A stretch of DNA of 19,235 nt from an uncultured Oscillospiraceae bacterium (GTDB lineage Bacteria; Bacillota; Clostridia; Oscillospirales; Oscillospiraceae). The notes beneath the pieces are model-generated. The model did not search any database, was not told the origin of the DNA, and saw only the letters and a list, made by a program, of their open reading frames with translations. This document shows positions 1 to 6,325 of the stretch, one piece after another. Every line of letters starts with the position of its first letter. Within the stretch, counting starts at the first letter, position 1. Made by a program: the position numbers and the translations under genes. The stretch lies in contig CAKTQM010000031.1 in NCBI GenBank assembly GCA_934597125.1, positions 1-19,235 on the forward strand, read 5' to 3'.

Positions 1-108
1 ATGATTCTTCTGGTTGGTATTCTACAAATTGTGCTTTCCCTCGTTTTAAGCAGTAATCTGAAAAAGGAAACACTGGTAGAAAGAATAAGGTATCAGGGAT
101 AGCAAGTA

Positions 109-462
109 TTGCTGGGATATCCTCAGTATCATAAGGATACCGAGGAGTTCATTAACACCTATATGGCGAGCAAGGCACGAAAAAGCATTGATGAGGCAAA
201 AGTCTATGTCAATACAATGGACGCAAAGGAGCTTAGGGCTTATTTCACTGAAACGGAAAACTATCGTCTGAAAGATGGCAAGGCTTTGGAAGGGTTTATG
301 CCGTCTTGGATCGGAGAATTTTACGCCTATTACCAGTGGTATTACAATCTGCCGAGTGCAGAGCTTGTCAAGAAAATCCCCGTGTCTTTTTTGAAAAAGG
401 CGTATGCCGGACTTCACGACTTGGAGCTTGATTTGGCAGTGAAAAAAGTGGGTGAAGTGTGA
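109..462 (+). CDS. Unrecognised small protein (117 aa), partner of NADAR gene; possibly truncated by an amber codon
   Basis: I do not recognise this family with certainty. The protein is soluble, rich in aromatic and charged residues, with a conserved-looking stretch around residues 65-85 (IGEFYAYYQWYYNLPSAELV) and an ending of LHDLELDLAVKKVGEV. No membrane segment or signal peptide is visible. The start used here is TTG at 109, with a weak AGGGAT 8-9 bases upstream. The same reading frame is open from base 1 to 99 and is interrupted only by a TAG at 100-102. The residues just before the stop (KKETLVERIRYQG) look like ordinary protein, so the gene may originally have started upstream and suffered a nonsense mutation. 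Its stop overlaps the start of the NADAR gene (TGATG), which implies translational coupling and a shared role. Base composition is more AT-rich than the rest of the window, suggesting an acquired locus. Confidence 0.6.
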   Translation: MLGYPQYHKDTEEFINTYMASKARKSIDEAKVYVNTMDAKELRAYFTETENYRLKDGKALEGFMPSWIGEFYAYYQWYYNLPSAELVKKIPVSFLKKAYAGLHDLELDLAVKKVGEV

Positions 463-944
463 TGGCTGTTATTTGCTTTCACAATCCGGATGAAGAAAAC
501 GGATACTTGAGCAACTGGTATCCCTCCCCGTTTACGCTGGATGGCGTTGCGTTTTCCTCAATGGAGCAGTATATGATGTACCGCAAGGAGGTCTGCTTTG
601 GCGATGATAAAGTCGCCGCACAGATCCTCGTCACGGAGGATGTCGCCGAAATCAAGACTCTCGGACGGCTTGTGTCAGGCTATGACGAAAGCCTATGGAA
701 CGGTGTCCGGCAGATTGTTGTCTACGAGGGGCTTTTAGCAAAGTTCTCGCAGAACTCCGAATTAGGGGAACAACTGAAAAAAACAGGAAACACTGTTCTT
801 GCCGAATGTGCGGTGAAGGATCGGATATGGGGCATCGGTCTGTCCATGCACGACTCTGACAGACTTGACCACGCGAAATGGCAGGGGCAAAACCTGCTGG
901 GTTATGCCCTGATGATGGTGCGGGAGAAGCTGCGAACGGCATAG
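462..944 (+). CDS. NADAR-domain (YbiA/DUF1768-like) protein
   Basis: A 160-residue protein made almost entirely of one NADAR domain. Visible family motifs are LSNWYPSPFTLDG near residue 18, the EQYMMYRK segment near residue 36, KTLGR near 65, KFSQN, a central TGNTVLAE, DRIWGIG near 123 and the C-terminal WQGQNLLGYALMMVR. Family knowledge: NADAR proteins act on ADP-ribose-linked substrates, and some bacterial members reverse guanine ADP-ribosylation made by DarT-like toxins. This member's substrate is inferred only. ATG at 462 overlaps the upstream stop as TGATG. GTG at 459 is an alternative that adds one residue. It forms a two-gene unit with the gene at 109-462. Any ADP-ribosyltransferase or macrodomain partner would lie upstream of the window. 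Confidence 0.88.
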   Translation: MAVICFHNPDEENGYLSNWYPSPFTLDGVAFSSMEQYMMYRKEVCFGDDKVAAQILVTEDVAEIKTLGRLVSGYDESLWNGVRQIVVYEGLLAKFSQNSELGEQLKKTGNTVLAECAVKDRIWGIGLSMHDSDRLDHAKWQGQNLLGYALMMVREKLRTA

Positions 945-987
945 TGGGGACACTTGTCGCCCTGGCACACCGGAACGGCACTTTGGA

Positions 988-1053
988 ATGATCTTAAACA
1001 TCGCTCTCAATACGTTTGCCGCCGCTCAGGCTGCCATCAAGGAGAGCAAGTAA
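988..1053 (+). other. Very short ORF or 3' gene remnant
   Basis: Between the NADAR stop and the terminator hairpin there is a 21-codon reading frame beginning GMILNIALNTFAAAQ and ending in KESK. The frame is open upstream towards 945 without an obvious start. No ribosome binding site is visible. It may be a decayed gene end at the junction between the accessory locus and the housekeeping block, or chance. The rest of 945-1080 holds nothing I can identify. Confidence 0.15.
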
Positions 1054-1081
1054 GTTTTCCCATCGGCAAAAAATCTACAAC

Positions 1082-1115
1082 AAACGGGCTTCCGGCATTG
1101 GCCGGAAGCCCGTTT
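1082..1115. terminator. Bidirectional intrinsic terminator
   Basis: A 15-bp perfect inverted repeat, AAACGGGCTTCCGGC (1082-1096) and its complement (1101-1115), encloses an ATTG loop. T-runs are present on both strands (TTTTCG on +, TTTGTTG on -). It lies between the + strand NADAR block and the - strand Smr gene that ends at 1123, so it can end transcription from both sides. Confidence 0.85.
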
Positions 1116-1122
1116 TCGCATG

Positions 1123-1473
1123 TCAGAGGGTTTGAAAAAAAACAAATGTCACCCCGCGGTTTTCGCAGTTCAGATCCCTGTCCGCGCGCAGCTGGGGATA
1201 CCGCGTCAGGGCGCGGCGGGCCGTCTCGTCGAAGATGGTAAAGCGCTCCCCCGGCAGATAGGCCGTGATGTGGCCCCGGGCGGCAGCCTCCTCCAGATAG
1301 CGCCGGCTGGCGGTGCGGATGCGCCCGCCCTTGCCGGAGGAGCCGTAGCCGTGGATCAGCTTCATCAGCGGCGTGTTCATCTTCCGCGCCGCGTTCAGCT
1401 CAGCCTCCAGCCAGCCCAGTGCCTGATCCACCGTGGGCCGCCCCTGCTCCAGATTCAGTTCCCGTATAGCCAT
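1123..1473 (-). CDS. Smr-domain protein (MutS2 C-terminal-like), short
   Basis: A 116-residue protein with an Smr domain. The glycine-rich HGYGSSGKGGRIR motif is at residues 41-53, preceded by the helix QALGWLEAELNAA and a strand TPLMKLI. Smr domains bind nucleic acids or cleave RNA/DNA in MutS2 and related proteins. Catalytic members have LDxH plus HGxG. Here the N-terminal motif reads LNLEQGRP, so the LDxH histidine is absent and nuclease activity is uncertain. The start at 1473 (MAIREL) has a strong AGGAGG eight bases upstream and sits downstream of a good promoter at 1507-1535. Longer upstream starts in the same frame would be 5' of that promoter and are rejected. It diverges from lspA. 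The C-terminal ~35 residues (ERFTIFDET... to FFQTL) resemble the variable tail seen in short Smr proteins. Confidence 0.82.
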   Translation of the reverse strand: MAIRELNLEQGRPTVDQALGWLEAELNAARKMNTPLMKLIHGYGSSGKGGRIRTASRRYLEEAAARGHITAYLPGERFTIFDETARRALTRYPQLRADRDLNCENRGVTFVFFQTL

Positions 1474-1506
1474 GGCGTCCGCCTCCTCTTTTGTCCGGAT
1501 AACCGC

Positions 1507-1535
1507 ATCATACCAGATTTTCCCTCCTCTGGCAA
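1507..1535 (-). promoter_or_regulatory. Sigma-A-type promoter for the Smr gene
   Basis: Read on the minus strand, TTGCCA (1530-1535), a 17-base spacer ending in TGG, and TATGAT (1507-1512) form an extended -10 promoter. It lies 34 bases upstream of the Smr start codon and fixes that start over longer alternatives. Confidence 0.7.
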
Positions 1536-1552
1536 TCCGCGGACGGATAGAC

Positions 1553-1581
1553 TTGCAAATTGCCGCGTGATAGGGTATGAT
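1553..1581 (+). promoter_or_regulatory. Sigma-A-type promoter for lspA
   Basis: TTGCAA (1553-1558), a 17-base spacer and TATGAT (1576-1581), 36 bases upstream of the lspA start. It is back-to-back with the Smr promoter; the two -35 regions are about 18 bases apart. Confidence 0.65.
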
Positions 1582-1617
1582 AATGGGTACGATATTTGAA
1601 ATCATGAGAGGTGCGTT

Positions 1618-2118
1618 ATGCTCTACGCTCTTTATGCCGCGGTGGTGCTGGTGCTGATCGGCTGTGATCAACTGCTGAAAAGCTGGGTCGTCAGCCATCT
1701 GGCGCTGGGAGAAAGCACCGCGTTTCTGCCGGGCTTCCTGCAGCTGACCCGCGTCCACAACTATGGCGCCGCATGGTCGAGTTTTTCCGGCAAAACCGCG
1801 CTGCTGGTGGCCGTGACAGCGCTGCTACTGACCGGTGTAGTCTATCTGCTGCTGCGCCGCATCGTGCGCCATCCGCTGGGTGTCGCCGCAGCGCTGCTGA
1901 TCCTGGGGGGCGGCATCGGCAACATCATTGACCGCATTGCCCACCGCTATGTGGTGGATATGTTCGATCTGCTGCTGTTCGACTATCCCGTGTTCAATCT
2001 GGCCGACTGCTTCGTGGTGGTGGGCGTGATTCTTGGGGCGGTGTACTACCTGTGGTTCTACGAAAAATACGACGCAAGGAAGAAAGACGATGCAACTGAC
2101 GCTGACAGCAACAAGTGA
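1618..2118 (+). CDS. lspA: Lipoprotein signal peptidase (signal peptidase II)
   Basis: LspA is the membrane aspartyl protease that removes signal peptides from diacylglyceryl-modified prolipoproteins. The 166 residues match family length. There are four hydrophobic segments at about residues 5-22, 60-78, 85-103 and 128-146. The two catalytic aspartates are visible in GNIIDRIAHRYVVDMFD and in FNLADCFVVVG. The N-terminal CDQLLKSW motif is also family-typical. The start follows GAGAGGTG with suitable spacing. The C-terminus is a charged cytoplasmic tail (KKDDATDADSNK) whose coding sequence overlaps the next gene by 29 bases. A likely client is the sugar-binding lipoprotein at 12189-13217. Confidence 0.96.
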   Translation: MLYALYAAVVLVLIGCDQLLKSWVVSHLALGESTAFLPGFLQLTRVHNYGAAWSSFSGKTALLVAVTALLLTGVVYLLLRRIVRHPLGVAAALLILGGGIGNIIDRIAHRYVVDMFDLLLFDYPVFNLADCFVVVGVILGAVYYLWFYEKYDARKKDDATDADSNK

Positions 2119-3007
2119 AGACCAGGGCCAGCGCATCGACACATGGCTGGCCACTCGCGTCGATGGCTTGACCCGCAGCGCCGCCGCCAAACTGCTGGAG
2201 AGCGGCGACGTTCTGGTCAACGGCGCTGCCGCCGCCAAAAACTACCGTCTGTCCGGTGATGAAGCCGTGCTGGTCAACCGGCCCGCGGCAGAGGACACCG
2301 CCGTGGAAGCCCAAAACATTCCTCTGGACGTGGTGTACGAGGATGTGGATGTGATCGTGGTAAACAAGCCCGTGGGACTGGTAGTTCACCCTGCCCCCGG
2401 TCATCCCGATGGCACGCTGGTCAACGCCCTGCTGCACCACTGCGGCGATTCCCTGTCCGGCATCGGCGGTGAAAAGCGCCCCGGCATCGTCCATCGCATT
2501 GACCGAGATACCTGCGGCCTGATCATCGCCGCCAAAAACGATGCCGCTCACCTGTCTCTCAGCGCCCAGCTCAGTAACCATACCCTCTCCCGCACCTATG
2601 AGTGTCTGGTGATGGGTAATCTCAGAGCGGACAGCGGCACGGTGGATGCCCCCATCGGCCGCCACCCCACCGACCGGAAGAAAATGGCCGTCAACCCCCG
2701 CACTGGCCGCCGCGCCGTGACTCACTGGGAGGTCATCGCCCGCTACAACGGCGTCACCCACGTCCGGTGCCGTCTGGAGACCGGCCGCACCCACCAGATC
2801 CGCGTTCACATGGCCCACATCGGTCATCCCATTCTGGGCGACACGGTATATGGCGCGAAAAAGCCCGTCCCCGGCCTGACCGGCCAGTGCCTTCAGGCGG
2901 TAGAGCTGCGCTTTCTCCATCCCCGCACCGGTGAACTGGTAACCGTCAGCTGCCCCCGCTGTGAGGCATTTGAGTGCCAGCTGCGGAAATACGCCCAAAA
3001 AACATGA
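2090..3007 (+). CDS. RluD/RluA-family 23S rRNA pseudouridine synthase
   Basis: Converts specific uridines in rRNA to pseudouridine. The 305-residue protein has an N-terminal S4 RNA-binding domain (residues ~12-70, RIDTWLATRV...LLESGDVLVNG) and a pseudouridine synthase domain from ~85. The signature is HRIDRDTCGLIIAAK, whose aspartate is the catalytic residue, followed later by RLETGRTHQIRVHMAHIGHPILGD. The start at 2090 places it 29 bases inside the end of lspA, preceded by AAGGAAGAAAG. A longer in-frame start upstream gives a cysteine-rich non-homologous extension and is rejected. The lspA-rluD order is common in Firmicutes. Length and S4 domain favour RluD-like, but the exact target uridines cannot be read from sequence. 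Confidence 0.93.
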   Translation: MQLTLTATSEDQGQRIDTWLATRVDGLTRSAAAKLLESGDVLVNGAAAAKNYRLSGDEAVLVNRPAAEDTAVEAQNIPLDVVYEDVDVIVVNKPVGLVVHPAPGHPDGTLVNALLHHCGDSLSGIGGEKRPGIVHRIDRDTCGLIIAAKNDAAHLSLSAQLSNHTLSRTYECLVMGNLRADSGTVDAPIGRHPTDRKKMAVNPRTGRRAVTHWEVIARYNGVTHVRCRLETGRTHQIRVHMAHIGHPILGDTVYGAKKPVPGLTGQCLQAVELRFLHPRTGELVTVSCPRCEAFECQLRKYAQKT

Positions 3008-3010
3008 TGC

Positions 3011-3047
3011 TATCGGGCGGCACAAGACTGCCGTCCGATACTTTTTT
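3011..3047 (+). terminator. Intrinsic terminator of the lspA-rluD operon
   Basis: Stem TATCGGGCGGCA (3011-3022) pairs with TGCCGTCCGATA (3029-3040), with one G-U pair, then CTTTTTTGC. It starts three bases after the pseudouridine synthase stop. Confidence 0.85.
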
Positions 3048-3068
3048 GCATTTTTCTTACAAAAGGTG

Positions 3069-3097
3069 TTGACAAATCTGCCCACATACGCTATTAT
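3069..3097 (+). promoter_or_regulatory. Promoter of tRNA-Val
   Basis: Consensus TTGACA (3069-3074), a 17-base spacer and TATTAT (3092-3097). The tRNA begins 14 bases later, so the tRNA has its own strong promoter, insulated from rluD by a terminator. Confidence 0.85.
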
Positions 3098-3110
3098 GTT
3101 AGTGTTGTCC

Positions 3111-3187
3111 GCGCGGTTAGCTCAGCTGGCTAGAGCACATGCTTGACGTGCATGGGGTCACAGGTTCGAGTCCTGTACCGCGCACCA
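3111..3187 (+). tRNA. tRNA-Val (anticodon GAC)
   Basis: A 77-base cloverleaf. The acceptor stem GCGCGGT (3111-3117) pairs with ACCGCGC (3177-3183). The D arm is GCTC/GAGC, the anticodon stem CATGC/GCATG has loop TTGACGT (anticodon GAC), and the T arm is ACAGG-TTCGAGT-CCTGT. The discriminator A and CCA are encoded. GAC reads GUC and GUU valine codons. Confidence 0.95.
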
Positions 3188-3191
3188 TCGG

Positions 3192-3225
3192 AAAAACCTG
3201 CTTTCTTTTTGAAAGCAGGTTTTTT
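3192..3225 (+). terminator. Intrinsic terminator after tRNA-Val
   Basis: AAAAACCTGCTTTC (3192-3205) pairs with GAAAGCAGGTTTTT (3211-3224), loop TTTTT, then a T-run. It starts five bases past the tRNA CCA. Confidence 0.9.
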
Positions 3226-3236
3226 GATAAGTTCAG

Positions 3237-3265
3237 AAAAAGAGACGCTTTCGCGTCTCTTTTTT
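3237..3265. terminator. Bidirectional terminator between tRNA-Val and the sugar operon
   Basis: AGAGACGC (3241-3248) pairs with GCGTCTCT (3253-3260) around TTTC, flanked by A-run and T-run, so it works on both strands. On the minus strand it lies about 95 bases past the stop of the last gene of the sugar operon. On the plus strand it backs up the tRNA terminator. The remaining bases 3266-3359 hold nothing identifiable. Confidence 0.8.
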
Positions 3266-3359
3266 CTATGCGCCGACGGGCAGAGGAACGCACCACAGGC
3301 GTGCAGAGGAGGCTTGTTTCAAGCCGCTGCATACAGTGTCAATATATCCGCGTTTTTTG

Positions 3360-4673
3360 TCACGCTATGCTGTCTGCCAGCTGCTCTAATATCCCCAGAT
3401 CATAGGCAAGATCCAACACCACATACTTGGGGCGCATCTCCTTCGCCCAGAGGAAACTGGTTCGCAAATCGTCGGGCCTGATCCCAAGCGCCGCGGCAGT
3501 GGTAGGAGCACCCAGAACCTCCAGCGCATGTCTCAGAACCGGTTCATAACGTGTCACGTCCGCGATAACGCGCTTTATCTCCGCCTCACAGGACTGGATC
3601 CGCTGAATACGGCGCAGAATCTTCTCCTTATCGAAAATCTTGTCAGTCTGCTGTGCAAAGATCACAGGTGCGTGCTGACCACAAACAGCTTCTACCTGGC
3701 TGCGCCACGTCGTCTGATCCGGCATCCGCGCCGCGACTGCCTCCGCGTTGACTGTGCTGAAATCAAACTCTGCCAGTTTGGCATAGGTCTGCAGCATTAT
3801 CAGCGTTCCCACCGCCACTTCAATGCCATGAAGATGCTGAGGGCTGCCGGACTGCATACCCCAGAAGTGCGTAATATGGTGCTCCGCTCCGGCTGCAGGG
3901 CGAGAGCTTCCGACCCAGTGCATCACAATACCGCTGAGCATCAGTCCCTCTGTCAGCGCCTGCACTGCATGCTCATCGTTCTGCGCCAATCCGGTGGAAA
4001 TTGCCATACTCTCTTCCACCACGCGCATCAATTTGTCCACGGACTCCTGGCAATAATATTCATCATTGATCAGATGAGAAATCTTCCAATCGGCGCACGC
4101 TGTGATCTTTGCCGCCAGGTCACCCACACCGGCTGCCAGCAGCTTTTTGGGCGCGTGTTTCAGGTAATCTGTATCGGCATAGATCGCTTTGGGATAAATG
4201 GCCTCCAACGTCTGCTTGACGCCATCCACAAACAGGAGGGAAACCTTGGCGCTGTATCCATCCATAGATGGCGCCGTCGGAATCGAGAGATACGGCACAC
4301 TCAGCTTGGCGCTGAGAAACCGCGTAATATCGTTCACCGCGCCGGTGCCGGCAGCCACGAAAAAGTCCACCGCGCTGTTGTACATCCGCAAAACTTCAAA
4401 AATATGTTTTTCATCCGGCATGACCGGCAGCGGATAGGCCAGCACCCGAACATCATCACAGGCGGTATGAAGCTGCGCGAGAATGGCATCGCCCATAATA
4501 CCCATAATGGCCTCGTCCGTGATCAGCATGGCATTACGTCCCAACCCAAGCCGCTCCGGCGCGCTGGAAAGCTGCACCAGTGCGCCCGGCCCTATCACGA
4601 TCTCGTCAATGGGGTTCGCATGCTCCCTGCCACAGCCGCAGAAGAAATGTTCTTTCCTGTACTCCTCCAACAT
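3360..4673 (-). CDS. AraM/EgsA-type sn-glycerol-1-phosphate dehydrogenase-family protein
   Basis: An iron-containing-alcohol-dehydrogenase superfamily enzyme of the AraM/EgsA branch, which reduces dihydroxyacetone phosphate to glycerol-1-phosphate in archaea and B. subtilis. The 437 residues include a family-typical N-terminal CGCGREH segment, the dinucleotide region VAAGTGAVNDITR, PTAPSMDGYSA, the metal-ligand motifs AGVGDLAAK, AEHHITHFWG and LHGIEVAVG, and a C-terminal helical domain. The start at 4673 has AAGGAG six bases upstream, immediately after the aldolase stop. An earlier in-frame ATG adds only eight residues and lacks a site. It is the last gene of the operon. In B. subtilis araM also lies in an arabinose operon beside araD. 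Inferred role here: NAD(P)-linked oxidation or reduction of a phosphorylated polyol/ketose made by the operon kinase. Lipid synthesis is the alternative. Confidence 0.85.
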   Translation of the reverse strand: MLEEYRKEHFFCGCGREHANPIDEIVIGPGALVQLSSAPERLGLGRNAMLITDEAIMGIMGDAILAQLHTACDDVRVLAYPLPVMPDEKHIFEVLRMYNSAVDFFVAAGTGAVNDITRFLSAKLSVPYLSIPTAPSMDGYSAKVSLLFVDGVKQTLEAIYPKAIYADTDYLKHAPKKLLAAGVGDLAAKITACADWKISHLINDEYYCQESVDKLMRVVEESMAISTGLAQNDEHAVQALTEGLMLSGIVMHWVGSSRPAAGAEHHITHFWGMQSGSPQHLHGIEVAVGTLIMLQTYAKLAEFDFSTVNAEAVAARMPDQTTWRSQVEAVCGQHAPVIFAQQTDKIFDKEKILRRIQRIQSCEAEIKRVIADVTRYEPVLRHALEVLGAPTTAAALGIRPDDLRTSFLWAKEMRPKYVVLDLAYDLGILEQLADSIA

Positions 4674-4683
4674 ACGCCTCTCC

Positions 4684-5373
4684 TTACGCTTGTCCATAAT
4701 AGGCGTTTGCACCATGCTTTCGTTGATAGTGCTTATCCTGCAAAAAGCAGGGTGCCTCCTGCACATCGGCATCCACCAGCTGGGACAAAATCGCCATATG
4801 GGCAACCTCCTCCAGCACCACGGCATGATACACCGCCGCATCGGCGTCTTTCCCCCAGGTGAATACCCCATGGTTTTTCACTACCACACCGGGAACGGCC
4901 AGTGGATCTTTGTCGGCAAAACTCTCGATGATCGGGCCGGCCGTATTCTTTTCATATGCATCTGCGACCTCGCGCTCATTCAGCTGACGGGTGCAGGGCA
5001 CGTCGCCGTAAAAGTAATCAGCGTGCGTCGTTCCATAGCAGGGAATGGGGTGCCCCGCCTGAGCAAAGGCTGTGGCATAGCGGGAGTGGGTATGCACAAT
5101 ACCGCCGATATTTCTCCACGCCTTATACAACTCCAGATGGGTGGGGGCATCCGAGGAGGGGCGATAACGACCCTCCACCACATGTCCCTCCAGGTCGATC
5201 ACTACCATGTGCTCTGCGCACATTTCCTCATAGGGTACGCCGCTGGCCTTAATGACCACCAGTCCGCTGTCTCTGTCAATGGCGGAGACGTTGCCCCATG
5301 TAAATTTGACTAAATCGTACTGCGGCAGTTCCAAGTTCGCCTTCAATACCGACAATTTCAACTCTTCTAACAT
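4684..5373 (-). CDS. araD: L-ribulose-5-phosphate 4-epimerase (AraD/UlaF/SgbE family)
   Basis: A class II aldolase-fold epimerase that interconverts L-ribulose 5-phosphate and D-xylulose 5-phosphate by retro-aldol chemistry. It has 229 residues, close to the family length of about 231. It tracks AraD end to end: LTWGNVSA-type [29 protein letters not shown], the zinc ligands in [12 protein letters not shown], the catalytic aspartate region [18 protein letters not shown] with the third histidine, VLEEVAHM and the terminal [10 protein letters not shown] with its tyrosine. The start follows AAGGGAG. The gene sits 18 bases after the phosphotriesterase-like gene and 10 bases before the AraM-like gene. 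With no arabinose isomerase or AraB kinase nearby, its L-ribulose 5-phosphate must come from another reaction, possibly the AraM-like dehydrogenase. UlaF or SgbE specificity cannot be separated by eye. Confidence 0.92.
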   Translation of the reverse strand: MLEELKLSVLKANLELPQYDLVKFTWGNVSAIDRDSGLVVIKASGVPYEEMCAEHMVVIDLEGHVVEGRYRPSSDAPTHLELYKAWRNIGGIVHTHSRYATAFAQAGHPIPCYGTTHADYFYGDVPCTRQLNEREVADAYEKNTAGPIIESFADKDPLAVPGVVVKNHGVFTWGKDADAAVYHAVVLEEVAHMAILSQLVDADVQEAPCFLQDKHYQRKHGANAYYGQA

Positions 5374-5391
5374 GATTTCAACTCCCTTGCG

Positions 5392-6315
5392 TCATACTCC
5401 ATAGAAGTTCGTGGGATTCTCGTTGACCAGTTGATGGATCAATGCCTCCGACGCGCCCGACCGGCGCAGCAGGGGGATCACCACCGCAGGAATATGCTCC
5501 ACCCCCGGAGAGCCGCCCAACACCTTATAGTTGGATCTGCGGCCGATATCGGTAGCCAGGAAGATGCGGTCTGAATAGCCTCTGCGGCACAGCTCCAGAA
5601 TCACATCAATTTTGTGGCTCTCTTCCCCGTATTTGGGCTTACCTAATTGGTCAATGGACACATTGGCGCCAACATCCAGTACTTCTTGAAAGGATTCGGC
5701 ACTGAGCTCCGTGCGCATGTCGATGTGTGAGATCAGCAGGCGGGAAAGATCCACCCCCAGCTCACGAAGCAGCTTCAACTGCTCTGTGACCATCGTGCCG
5801 CGCTGCGTGTGGGTCACCACCGGCAGTCCCGTCCGTCTGGCCACCTCCGCCACAATGGCCGCTGACCGATGTTCCGCAGGCGTAATGCGATCCAGAGAAG
5901 TCGACCATTTCAGAAACGAGGGCTTTGCGCCGGTCTTGGCTTCACCGTGCGCCCACTCGTCTACCATCTTTTCCACCCATTCGCTGTCAGAGTACCGTGA
6001 CAAAACGCTTTCCAGTCCCTCGGAGCGGTAAAAGCCGATGCCGCCAAGGATGTGCACGCCGGTGTTCTGAGAAATGCGCTGCAGCACCGACCAGTCCGGC
6101 CCAAAATCATAGGGGCTGAATTCTACCAGCACACTGCCCCCCGCGTCTCGAAACCGGCAGGTCTCTTCACATGCCGCCGCCTCGTCCCGCAGGATCAAAT
6201 CGGGATCCTCCTTCGCATGGTAAGGCTGTCCCCACAGATGAACATGGGCGTCCCAAACAAAAGCATCCTGACTTTCAACGGGCCCACGCATAGTATGTAG
6301 TACTTTTTTTACCAT
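5392..6315 (-). CDS. Phosphotriesterase-family (amidohydrolase superfamily) metal hydrolase
   Basis: A TIM-barrel metal hydrolase of the phosphotriesterase-like group. The metal motif DAHVHLWG gives HxH at residues 24 and 26. A lysine in PSFLKWSTS is the candidate bridging carboxylated lysine, then come histidines in PVVTHTQRG and LLISHID, and the aspartate in IFLATDIGRR. The 307-residue length is usual. Family knowledge: some Firmicute members (Listeria Lmo2620, Bacillus halodurans Bh0225) hydrolyse phosphorylated pentono-lactones, while others are lactonases or phosphodiesterases. In this operon a sugar-lactone or sugar-phosphate lactone substrate is the reasonable inference. The start is uncertain: ATG at 6315 is chosen (GGGAAG about 13 bases upstream). 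TTG at 6339 would overlap gntR, and ATG at 6291 would shorten the tail. It lies ten bases after the regulator. Confidence 0.8.
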   Translation of the reverse strand: MVKKVLHTMRGPVESQDAFVWDAHVHLWGQPYHAKEDPDLILRDEAAACEETCRFRDAGGSVLVEFSPYDFGPDWSVLQRISQNTGVHILGGIGFYRSEGLESVLSRYSDSEWVEKMVDEWAHGEAKTGAKPSFLKWSTSLDRITPAEHRSAAIVAEVARRTGLPVVTHTQRGTMVTEQLKLLRELGVDLSRLLISHIDMRTELSAESFQEVLDVGANVSIDQLGKPKYGEESHKIDVILELCRRGYSDRIFLATDIGRRSNYKVLGGSPGVEHIPAVVIPLLRRSGASEALIHQLVNENPTNFYGV

Positions 6316-6325
6316 TCGCTTTCGT

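Noticed and set aside
1..56. Tail of an upstream protein ending at 54-56 (DSSGWYSTNCAFPRFKQ)
   Set aside because: Only 17 residues are visible in this frame and they match no family I can name. Too short to call as a gene end.
1994..3085. Minus-strand open frame of 363 codons opposite rluD
   Set aside because: Crosses a terminator and the lspA end, no start signal, no recognisable domain; the plus strand encodes the pseudouridine synthase.
3111..3187. tRNA-Val as an integration site for a mobile element
   Set aside because: No duplicated 3' tRNA end, integrase gene or direct repeat is visible in the window. The neighbouring sugar operon shows no sign of element boundaries.
3528..4862. Long plus-strand open frame opposite the AraM-like gene
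   Set aside because: It has no ribosome binding site and a composition (His/Arg/Gln-rich) typical of the antisense of a GC-rich gene. The opposite strand has clear family motifs.
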